Source: an uncultured Bacteroides sp. (GTDB lineage Bacteria; Bacteroidota; Bacteroidia; Bacteroidales; Bacteroidaceae). Taken from it: 60,077 nucleotides of DNA. Below are positions 16,553 to 23,940 of the stretch, one piece after another. The first letter of the stretch is position 1, and the number at the start of each line of letters is the position of its first letter. The stretch is from assembly GCF_900547205.1 (NCBI RefSeq), contig NZ_URFY01000028.1:1-60077 (forward strand). The letters are read 5' to 3'. Below the pieces are notes generated by a model. It had not been told where the DNA came from, searched no databases, and saw only the letters and a list, made by a program, of their open reading frames with translations. A program made the translations under genes and the position numbers.

Positions 16553-17677
16553 TCATCTTTTAAAGTCGAAAGACTGATCCCAATCTTTCCAAACCGGTTC
16601 GCGACCCAGTTTTCTTAAATCGCGTTCCACTTCAGTAGCCTTTCGTTCATCGCTTACGTGAAATTGTTCCAATGTCTGCGGATAGCTATAATATCCACCC
16701 GGTTCAGTCTTGCTTTCCGCGCTCATCGTGGTAACGCCAAGCGTTGCCATATGATTTCGAATTTCCGCACTTTCACGGGTAGAGTAGGAGATATCTACGT
16801 CATGGTCAAAGATGCGCATGGCAAATGTAAGTTGTGCAAGCTCCCGGTCGTTCATGATTACATTAGGTTGGAAGCCGCCATTTTCTGATGGGCGCATACG
16901 CGGGAAGTTAACGCTGTATTTAGTTTTCCAGTAGTGCTTTTGCAGATAGCGGAGATGATATGCCATCATTGTCACATCTGTTCGCCATTCTTCCAAACCA
17001 ATCAATACCCCCATGCCAATTTTATGTACCCCAGCTTGCCCCATACGGTCAAAGCCATCCACACGCCATTCAAATTTGGATTTCATTCCTCTGGGATGAT
17101 AGGTTTTATAATTCGCCTTATTATAAGTTTCCTGAAAACAGATAACCCCGTTAAGCCCGTGATTTGTCAGTTCCTTATATTCTTCTGCTTTGAGCGGCAT
17201 CACCTCTATTTGCAGATTACTGAAATAAGGTTTTGCCAAATCCAGTGCACGGGCAATATAAGGAACCCCTGCGGCGGCAGGATTCTCACCTGTCACAAGC
17301 AATAGATTCTCGAAGGGTGCCAGCCGTTTGATAGCCTTGTATTCGTTCACTATCTCTTCCTCTGTCAGTATTGTCCTTTTCATCGGATTACTAATATGAA
17401 AACCGCAATACACGCATGAGTTAGTACATGAATTGGTGAGGTAGAGTGGGACAAACATTGATATAGTTTTACCGAACCGCTCCATTGTAAACTTTTGGCT
17501 GAGCCGTGCCATAACTTCCAGATAAGGAGTGGCGGCAGGTGATATCAGAGCCATAAAGTCGTTAACATCCAGATGCCCCTTTTTACCTAATGCGCGGCGC
17601 ACATCGGCATCTGTTTTGGAATAGATGGCTTTTGTCGTCTCTTCCCAGGATATTTTTTCTAGTTCGTCTGAGAACAT
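16553..17677 (-). CDS. thiH: 2-iminoacetate synthase
   Basis: A 374-residue radical SAM enzyme that splits tyrosine into dehydroglycine (2-iminoacetate) and p-cresol for the thiazole ring in anaerobes. The CxxxCxxC motif is in LTNSCTNSCVYCGF near residue 86. Other conserved parts are VTGENPAAAG, GVICFQETYN, HKIGMGVLIGLEEWRTD and FPRMRPSENG. The length matches ThiH. It lies 27 bases after thiC and 4 bases before thiF. Using ThiH rather than the oxygen-dependent ThiO fits an obligate anaerobe. Confidence 0.95.
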   Translation of the reverse strand: MFSDELEKISWEETTKAIYSKTDADVRRALGKKGHLDVNDFMALISPAATPYLEVMARLSQKFTMERFGKTISMFVPLYLTNSCTNSCVYCGFHISNPMKRTILTEEEIVNEYKAIKRLAPFENLLLVTGENPAAAGVPYIARALDLAKPYFSNLQIEVMPLKAEEYKELTNHGLNGVICFQETYNKANYKTYHPRGMKSKFEWRVDGFDRMGQAGVHKIGMGVLIGLEEWRTDVTMMAYHLRYLQKHYWKTKYSVNFPRMRPSENGGFQPNVIMNDRELAQLTFAMRIFDHDVDISYSTRESAEIRNHMATLGVTTMSAESKTEPGGYYSYPQTLEQFHVSDERKATEVERDLRKLGREPVWKDWDQSFDFKR

Positions 17678-17704
17678 TTTTTTTAGTGATTAGTTTTTAA
17701 GTGA

Positions 17705-19399
17705 TTAATCGTTTTTCTTACTCTTCTTTAGGTCACGAGACAACCTCATGGCACAGAAATTAGGTCCGCACATGGTGCAGTATTCACCGTCAATATGGTG
17801 TCCGGCACGAAAATATCCTTGTGCCCGTTCCGGGTCGAGTGACAAGTCGAACTGATCCTTCCAGCGAAATTCATAGCGTGCCTTGCTCAATGCATTATCA
17901 CGTACCTGTGCTCCCGGATGTCCTTTAGCGAGGTCGGCGGCATGGGCAGCAATCTTGTAGGTGATAACTCCTACACGTACATCTTCTTTATCCGGTAAGG
18001 CAAGATGCTCTTTCGGAGTGACATAGCAAAGCATTGCCGTTCCCAGCCATCCTATCTGTGCGGCACCGATGGCAGAAGTGATATGATCATATCCCGGAGC
18101 GATATCCGTCACCAACGGACCGAGTGTATAGAACGGTGCATCATGACATTTCTCAATCTGCCGTTCCATATTCTCCTTAATCTTATGCATAGGCACATGA
18201 CCGGGACCTTCGATAAATGCCTGAACATTCTTTTCCCAAGCACGGAGCACAAGTTCCCCCATCGTATCCAGTTCTGCAAACTGAGCTTCATCATTGGCAT
18301 CATGGATAGAACCCGGACGAAGCCCGTCGCCCAAAGATACAGCCACGTCATATTGTGCCAGAATATCGCAGATATCATCGAAGTGTTCATACAAGAAACT
18401 TTCCTGGTCGTGCACCAGGCACCATGTACTCATAATACTTCCTCCACGGCTGACAATGCCGCACAAACGATTGTCGGCAAGGTGAACATTGTGGCGGCGA
18501 ATACCTGCATGGATAGTAAAATAATCCACTCCCTGTTCGCATTGCTCAATCAGTGTGTCCCGATAAATTTCCCAACTCAGGTCTTTCACTACACCATTCA
18601 CTTTTTCGAGCGCCTGATAGATAGGAACCGTTCCAACTGGTACGGGGCAGTTGCGGATAATCCATTCACGCGTTTCATGAATATTTTCTCCAGTCGAAAG
18701 GTCCATCAATGTGTCGCCACCCCATTTGCAGCTCCACAGTGCTTTCTCTACTTCCTCATCAATCCCTGAGGTAGTAGCTGAATTTCCAATATTCGTATTT
18801 ATCTTCACCAGAAAGTTACGGCCGATAATCATTGGTTCGGCTTCCGGATGATTGATGTTGGCGGGTAATACAGCACGACCTGCCGCAATTTCCTGTCGGA
18901 CAAACTCCGGAGTGATATGCGTTTCAATCCCTAACTCTTCGCAGTTCATATTTTCGCGAATAGCTACATATTCCATTTCCGGAGTAATAATCCCTCTTTT
19001 GGCATACGCCATTTGAGTAATCTTTTCTCCATTTTTAGCACGATAGGGAAGGGTAATATGTTCAAAACGAAGGTGATCGAGACTCTTGTCATCCCGTCTC
19101 ATCCGTCCGTATTCTGAAGAAATTTCGGTAAGTTGTTCTACATCACCGCGCCCTGTAATCCATTCTTCGCGCATACGCGGCAACCCTTTTTTGAGGTCAA
19201 TGCTCAATTCTGAATCACTGAACGGTCCGCTGGTATCATATACATATACCTCCGGATTTGGAGTTGCTATCTTTTCTTCACCTTCAAAGCTGACACTGGG
19301 AACCTGTTCAACTTTCCGCATAGCTACGCGGATATTCGGATAAAGTTTACCGGGTAGATAAACTTTCTGAGAGCGGGGGAATTTTATTCTTTGTTCCAT
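17705..19399 (-). CDS. thiC: Phosphomethylpyrimidine synthase
   Basis: ThiC turns aminoimidazole ribotide into hydroxymethylpyrimidine phosphate by radical SAM chemistry. The unusual C-terminal cluster motif CTMCGPNFC is present, as are EGPGHVPMHKI, LGPLVTDIAPGYDHI and SRGGSIMSTWCLVH. I start at the ATG complementary to 19397-19399 (MEQRIKFPRS), giving 564 residues. An upstream in-frame ATG at 19441 adds 14 residues without family similarity; neither start has a strong ribosome site. It is the fourth gene of the operon, 59 bases after thiG. Confidence 0.95.
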   Translation of the reverse strand: MEQRIKFPRSQKVYLPGKLYPNIRVAMRKVEQVPSVSFEGEEKIATPNPEVYVYDTSGPFSDSELSIDLKKGLPRMREEWITGRGDVEQLTEISSEYGRMRRDDKSLDHLRFEHITLPYRAKNGEKITQMAYAKRGIITPEMEYVAIRENMNCEELGIETHITPEFVRQEIAAGRAVLPANINHPEAEPMIIGRNFLVKINTNIGNSATTSGIDEEVEKALWSCKWGGDTLMDLSTGENIHETREWIIRNCPVPVGTVPIYQALEKVNGVVKDLSWEIYRDTLIEQCEQGVDYFTIHAGIRRHNVHLADNRLCGIVSRGGSIMSTWCLVHDQESFLYEHFDDICDILAQYDVAVSLGDGLRPGSIHDANDEAQFAELDTMGELVLRAWEKNVQAFIEGPGHVPMHKIKENMERQIEKCHDAPFYTLGPLVTDIAPGYDHITSAIGAAQIGWLGTAMLCYVTPKEHLALPDKEDVRVGVITYKIAAHAADLAKGHPGAQVRDNALSKARYEFRWKDQFDLSLDPERAQGYFRAGHHIDGEYCTMCGPNFCAMRLSRDLKKSKKND

Positions 19400-19458
19400 A
19401 TCAATAACAATATGTTGATGTGTCAATGTGCCTATTTGCACATTGAATAATTATTCAT

Positions 19459-20235
19459 TTATTTATCCAGAAATGCAGTTAACGGTGAACTTGCTTCCGC
19501 AACGAAATTATCGGCTTGCATTCCTAATCCCGCTTCGTATGCTTGTCTTCCGGCTTCAGTAGCAGCTTTGAATGCTTTAGCCATTTCCACCGGATTACCC
19601 GCCACAGCTATTGCAGTATTTACCAATACGGCAGAAGCTCCCAGTTCCATTGCTTCGGCAGCGTGGCTCGGAGCACCGATGCCTGCGTCTACTACGACGG
19701 GGATGCCTGCCTGTTCAATAATAATTTGCAGAAATTCTTTTGTCTGCAAACCTTTATTGGTTCCGATTGGTGCTCCTAATGGCATCACTGTAGCTGCACC
19801 TGCTTCTTCCAGTCTTTTGCAGAGCACAGGGTCTGCCTGGCAATACGGCAATACAATAAAGCCAAGTTTAACCAGTTGCTCGGTAGCTTTCAGTGTCTCG
19901 ATAGAATCGGGCAGCAGATAGCGTGGATCAGGATGAATCTCCAGCTTCAGCCAGTTTGTTCCGAACGCTTCCCGTGCCATTTGTGCGGCGAATACGGCTT
20001 CTTCCGCATCACGAACCCCGGAAGTATTGGGTAAAAGTTGAATATTCGGATGAATGATATGTTTCAGCATATCATCCTCTCTATTGTCCATATCGATACG
20101 TTTCATGGCAACAGTCACCATTTCGGTGCCGGAAGCTAAAATAGCCTGTTCCATAACTGCGTTTGAATTGAACTTTCCAGTTCCTAAGAAAAGACGTGAA
20201 TCAAATTCGCGTCCTGCAATGACTAACTTTTCCAT
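19459..20235 (-). CDS. thiG: Thiazole synthase
   Basis: A 258-residue TIM-barrel enzyme that joins 1-deoxyxylulose 5-phosphate, 2-iminoacetate and ThiS thiocarboxylate into the thiazole phosphate. Visible signatures are SRLFLGTGKF, the Schiff-base Lys in VTVAMKRID, LPNTSGVRDAEEAVFAA, VMPLGAPIGTNKGL and VVDAGIGAPSHAAEAMELGA. The length is typical. It lies between thiE (11 bases) and thiC and would physically pair with the ThiS encoded two genes upstream. Confidence 0.96.
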   Translation of the reverse strand: MEKLVIAGREFDSRLFLGTGKFNSNAVMEQAILASGTEMVTVAMKRIDMDNREDDMLKHIIHPNIQLLPNTSGVRDAEEAVFAAQMAREAFGTNWLKLEIHPDPRYLLPDSIETLKATEQLVKLGFIVLPYCQADPVLCKRLEEAGAATVMPLGAPIGTNKGLQTKEFLQIIIEQAGIPVVVDAGIGAPSHAAEAMELGASAVLVNTAIAVAGNPVEMAKAFKAATEAGRQAYEAGLGMQADNFVAEASSPLTAFLDK

Positions 20236-20246
20236 TCCTATATAAA

Positions 20247-20864
20247 TTAGTTGTTATTTAAGATTCTACGTGTTTCTTCTACCGGATTATCAGCCCTGAG
20301 AATTGTTCCTGACAGGGCAATCCCGTTTACTCCCGGTCGGAGTATGTCCGGAATATCCTCATAAGTAATTCCTCCGATAGCAACCACGGGCAATTCGATA
20401 TGTGCTCCCTTCATTTGCGAAAGAATAGATACATAACCTTCCAGCCCTAACACAGGACTGAGATTCTTCTTGGTAGTGGTGAACCGGAAAGGACCGATGC
20501 CCAGATAATCGGCTCCGGCACGATAATGCTTCACCACATCTTCGAATGTGTTGGCTGTGCCTCCGATGATAAAAGCCTCTCCAAGTATCTGGCGTGCTTG
20601 GTCGATGGGCATATCATTCTTGCCCAGGTGTACACCGTCTACTTCCAGCTTTTTAACGAGTTCTACATGGTCGTCGATAATCAGAATTGCTTCATGCTCT
20701 TTGCAAAGCGGCTTCAGTTGCAGTGCTACGGCTTCCACTTCATCAAGTGGTGCTTCCTTCATACGTAGTTGTATCCATTTGCATCCGCCTTCGAGTGCCA
20801 TTCGTGCCGATTCAAAGTAAGAATACTGCTCGGTTTGATGCGTAATAAATTGTAGGCTAATCAT
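20247..20864 (-). CDS. thiE: Thiamine-phosphate synthase
   Basis: A 205-residue enzyme that couples the pyrimidine diphosphate and thiazole phosphate to thiamine phosphate. It has the canonical motifs WIQLRMKEA, IIDDHVELVKKLEVDGVHLG, IGGTANTFEDV, YLGIGPFRFTTTKK and VVAIGGITYEDI. This copy is closer to canonical ThiE than the terminal gene of the operon at 15185. It starts 4 bases after the thiS stop and ends 11 bases before thiG. Confidence 0.93.
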   Translation of the reverse strand: MISLQFITHQTEQYSYFESARMALEGGCKWIQLRMKEAPLDEVEAVALQLKPLCKEHEAILIIDDHVELVKKLEVDGVHLGKNDMPIDQARQILGEAFIIGGTANTFEDVVKHYRAGADYLGIGPFRFTTTKKNLSPVLGLEGYVSILSQMKGAHIELPVVAIGGITYEDIPDILRPGVNGIALSGTILRADNPVEETRRILNNN

Positions 20865-20868
20865 ACAT

Positions 20869-21069
20869 TTATCCTCCGCAAGCAGCTTTAATAATTACCA
20901 GGTTGTCATTCTCATGCAGCATAAAACATTCCCATTCGGTGCGGGGAATCATTTTATTGTTTACGGCGATAGCAATGCCCTGAACCGGAAGTTCCAGTTG
21001 TGCTGTCAGTTTCGTTAAAGTAGAATCAGGAGTGATTTCCACCTCTTTGTTGTTTACTTGTACTTTCAT
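20869..21069 (-). CDS. thiS: Sulfur carrier protein ThiS
   Basis: A 66-residue ubiquitin-like carrier that ends in the required Gly-Gly (AACGG), which is adenylated and converted to a thiocarboxylate. The beta-grasp pattern (MKVQVNNKEVEI, GIAIAVNNKMIPRTEW, NDNLVIIKAACGG) is clear. It is the first gene of the thiamine operon, directly downstream of the TPP riboswitch, so it is the first one to respond to thiamine levels. Confidence 0.94.
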   Translation of the reverse strand: MKVQVNNKEVEITPDSTLTKLTAQLELPVQGIAIAVNNKMIPRTEWECFMLHENDNLVIIKAACGG

Positions 21070-21142
21070 TGTCCTATCAAAATTAATAAGTTGAAAGTAA
21101 ATACAAAGAGAGTGCTTTTAATGGAAAGGCGATAAGAAGAAA

Positions 21143-21220
21143 CACAATCCCTACGTCAGTACTAACTGCCTCAGGTTCCTAGGGTATAATCTCAGCCCCT
21201 TTTGGGGCACCCCTTTGTCT
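21143..21220 (-). promoter_or_regulatory. TPP riboswitch (THI element) controlling the thi operon
   Basis: On the minus strand the conserved core runs GGGGTGCCCC, CTGAGA, ATACCC, GAACCTGA, then the variable P4/P5 stem and GTAGGGA. The order and spacing match the TPP aptamer. The leader between the aptamer and the thiS ATG at 21069 shows no stem followed by a T-run, so control of translation or use of an unrecognised structure is more likely than a classic terminator. A CCCCC segment at 21225-21229, at the aptamer's 5' side, could pair with the P2 GGGG and compete with folding. A near-consensus -7 (TTACTTTG on the minus strand, 21230-21237) lies just upstream. Confidence 0.92.
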
Positions 21221-21300
21221 TTACGGGGGCAAAGTAAGCGAAAAAGAAACAGAAAAACACTAAATCAATCGATTATTTTTTATTTTTTCTGTCAATTAAC

Positions 21301-21338
21301 AAAAAAAAGCCGCTATGAGCTATCACAACGGCTTTTTA
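21301..21338 (-). terminator. sodB terminator
   Basis: A 9-bp stem (21303-21311 with 21328-21336); on the minus strand it is followed by a run of T. It starts about 23 bases after the sodB stop. Confidence 0.8.
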
Positions 21339-21360
21339 AAATAAAGTTATATAAATCCGG

Positions 21361-21942
21361 TTACATTCTGTCTTCCACAACGTCCCAGTCGATAATATCC
21401 CATAAGGCGTTGATGTGGTCGGCACGGCGGTTCTGATAATCCAGATAGTAAGAATGTTCCCAAACATCAAATCCCAGAAGCGGTTTCAATCCGGCACGTA
21501 CAGGGTTACTGCCGTTGGCTTCTTTGGTAATTTTCAGTTTGCCATCCTTGTCAACAGAAAGCCACGCCCATCCCGAACCGAATAGTCCGACAGCCGCTGC
21601 ATTAAATTCTTTCTTGAAGTTATCAAAACTACCGAAATCACGTTTGATAGCTTCACCTAATTTTCCGTTCGGCTCCTTTTTTATCGGTTTAGGAGTAAAT
21701 TGCAGAAAATAAAGATTGTGGTTCAATACTTGTCCGGCATTGTTGAATATAGCTCCATCCGGTGCGACGGCAACGATTTCTTCCACCGTCTTGCCTTCAT
21801 ATTCCGTTCCGGGAACGAGGCTATTCAGGTTATTCACATATGTTTGTAAATGCTTTCCATAATGGAAATCTATTGTTTGCTGACTGATTACAGGTTCCAA
21901 CGCATTGTTTGCGTAGGGAAGTTTAGGCATTTCATAAGTCAT
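21361..21942 (-). CDS. sodB: Superoxide dismutase (Fe/Mn family)
   Basis: A 193-residue cytoplasmic enzyme that turns superoxide into oxygen and hydrogen peroxide. Metal-ligand regions are visible: FHYGKHLQTYVNN, NNAGQVLNHNLYF, and the last two ligands in LGFDVWEHSYYLDYQNRRADH. The start at MTYEMPKLPYANNA (ATG complement at 21940-21942) matches Bacteroides SodB; the in-frame ATG at 21978 would add 12 residues with no family likeness. In this genus the enzyme is cambialistic or iron-dependent and induced by oxygen (family knowledge). It is monocistronic with a terminator. Confidence 0.95.
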   Translation of the reverse strand: MTYEMPKLPYANNALEPVISQQTIDFHYGKHLQTYVNNLNSLVPGTEYEGKTVEEIVAVAPDGAIFNNAGQVLNHNLYFLQFTPKPIKKEPNGKLGEAIKRDFGSFDNFKKEFNAAAVGLFGSGWAWLSVDKDGKLKITKEANGSNPVRAGLKPLLGFDVWEHSYYLDYQNRRADHINALWDIIDWDVVEDRM

Positions 21943-22055
21943 GGTCATAATAATTAAAGACATTAATATACTATTCATACTGTTACAAGTTTTAATTGGC
22001 TTGTTATATAATAATAACAGTGGATTTCCGCAATTTGTTCACGGCGGCTTTGGTA

Positions 22056-23795
22056 TTACTTATAAATATACTGTATTCGCTCCACCTCTTTCGGATTATC
22101 CCGATTGGTCCGGCATACCCATTGCCCCGTATTATCATATTCATAATAGGACTTACCGTCAATCCGGTTGCCGTATTGATCGTACAAGCAAGTCAGGCAT
22201 CCCGAAGTTTTCTGGTTATTACCTAAAATCCGTTGATAGTCAATCTTCGACAGATAACCATATTTATTATACTCAAATGTTTCTTTTTGCGAGATCACCT
22301 GATCGGGAGAATTTGCGAAAAGCAGATTCTGATGTTGCTTAGTCGTCAGTCTTCCGTTATCATCATATTTGTTCACAGTATACGCCTGTAGTTCTCCGTT
22401 CTTATTGAACAATTTTGTTTCCGTCAATAATCCTTTTTTATTGTAGGTGCTTATTGCCAGTCTTCCGTCGGCATATCTGAGTGAATCGCTTTGTATACTT
22501 CCATCTGTGGCAATGCGTCGGGTCCGTCTGTAAAAATCCATTTTGGTCTTTGGGTTCGTTTTGACTTCAAAGATGCAATGACCTTCCGGGTCGTATAGCA
22601 TATTGGTTTGCATCTGTCCCATCGGCACGCCGTTTTTCTCAGTCACCGACAATGTGGAGATTAGTTGTCCTTTATCATTATACGTATATGTGGTTGAAAC
22701 AACACCTGTGCTGTCAGTCTGGTTACTCTTTATCAGTCGTCCCTGGCTGTAGTATTTCACGGAAGTAGGAGTGGAAACGATTGTTTGCAACACGTAAGGA
22801 GTGCGCAGCGCATTTGCCTGATCACGAAATTCTTTATATTTATGTGTACAAAGAAAATCTTTCAGTAGGCTAAGGGATTCGGAATTGACTATAGCTGGTT
22901 TCAAAAGTTCCAAGTCTGCTTTCTCACTGAAGTACTCCAGTTTGTCCAGATGAGTACGTGAGTTGGAAGTCAGATAAGGACACTTTTTATAGTCGTCGAT
23001 GATTTGGCGGATAGCGGTTGCAGTGGTGTCTTTACAAAGACTGTCGATGTGGTTGAATAGATAGTCATTATACAAAGAACGGACTTCTGCCAAGTAAGGC
23101 CGGCTATTGTTTTCATTTGAAAGTTTCAAGGGGGTGGCGCTGTCAAAGAATGTTTTGAAATTCTCCGGTGTAGGATTCTTCTTCACCATCAGATAAAGCC
23201 GTTTGTTTTCGGCGTCATTCACTTGTGCGAGGAATCTACCGTTCGGATATTCTGCCATATAAGATTTATAAGTGCTGAGCGTGGGCTTTTCCAACATACC
23301 TTCCATTAATGCTGTTTCGCGAATATTCTTTATTCTTGGCAGCAGGATAGAGTCAGCCTCATAATCTGTCCCGTTAATGCTGTCAATCAGTGCACGGCTG
23401 AGAGGAATCTGGTCCTTTGAAACCTCCAATAGATAAATGATGGATTGCTCCGCTTTATTTCGCAGGTCGTCGAGCGGAATTTTCGCTTTATCGCAAATTC
23501 CGGGCAGATAATATTCGGCAGCCTTTTCGTAGCAGCCGAAATAATTCGGGGCGGCCTGCTCGTTTTGTTTAATCCACAATTCGTTGAGAACATCCAGCAG
23601 AGCCAGTTCTTCGGCATAATAGGTCTGCGTTTCGTCATCTAACTTTTCGCGGTTCTTCTGCCATTTGTCAGCGTCGTTTACGTTCAGATACTTGAGCAGC
23701 TTTTCCATGCGGCTCTGTTTTTGTGCCATTGCCTGCGGAATACAGACCATCAGGCACCAGCTAAAAATAATCGATAAAAATATACTCCTTTTCAT
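22056..23795 (-). CDS. Periplasmic YD-repeat-like protein of unknown function
   Basis: A 579-residue exported protein with a signal peptide (about 1-24, ending AMAQ). The N-terminal half is helical and rich in charged residues and contains several L-x-Y-x2-Y segments that could be tetratricopeptide-like. The C-terminal third carries spaced Y-[DN]-x2-G-x-L motifs: TYTYNDKGQLIST, NKYDDNGRLTTK, FEYNKYGYLSK, CLYDQYGNRIDG and YYEYDNTGQW. These resemble YD/RHS repeats but there are too few for a complete RHS shell and no toxin domain follows. It is divergent from the helicase gene. I do not know its role. Confidence 0.75.
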   Translation of the reverse strand: MKRSIFLSIIFSWCLMVCIPQAMAQKQSRMEKLLKYLNVNDADKWQKNREKLDDETQTYYAEELALLDVLNELWIKQNEQAAPNYFGCYEKAAEYYLPGICDKAKIPLDDLRNKAEQSIIYLLEVSKDQIPLSRALIDSINGTDYEADSILLPRIKNIRETALMEGMLEKPTLSTYKSYMAEYPNGRFLAQVNDAENKRLYLMVKKNPTPENFKTFFDSATPLKLSNENNSRPYLAEVRSLYNDYLFNHIDSLCKDTTATAIRQIIDDYKKCPYLTSNSRTHLDKLEYFSEKADLELLKPAIVNSESLSLLKDFLCTHKYKEFRDQANALRTPYVLQTIVSTPTSVKYYSQGRLIKSNQTDSTGVVSTTYTYNDKGQLISTLSVTEKNGVPMGQMQTNMLYDPEGHCIFEVKTNPKTKMDFYRRTRRIATDGSIQSDSLRYADGRLAISTYNKKGLLTETKLFNKNGELQAYTVNKYDDNGRLTTKQHQNLLFANSPDQVISQKETFEYNKYGYLSKIDYQRILGNNQKTSGCLTCLYDQYGNRIDGKSYYEYDNTGQWVCRTNRDNPKEVERIQYIYK

Positions 23796-23868
23796 TGCTT
23801 TTAGGATTAGGTTATAATAGTTAGTGATGAAAAATCATAAAAATACCTTCATTCTCAAATGAATATTA

Positions 23869-23876
23869 TACTTTTG
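23869..23876 (+). promoter_or_regulatory. Probable helicase promoter, -7 box
   Basis: TACTTTTG matches TAnnTTTG and lies 64 bases before the helicase start. No clear -33 element is seen. Confidence 0.4.
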
Positions 23877-23940
23877 TCTTTGAAACAAATTAAAACGCCA
23901 AGGGGTTTGTTAAAAATCCCATTGTTTTTATAATGCAGTT

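Noticed and set aside
22056..23795. RHS/YD polymorphic toxin
   Set aside because: Too few repeats, no RHS core motif, no C-terminal toxin domain and no immunity-like gene next to it.
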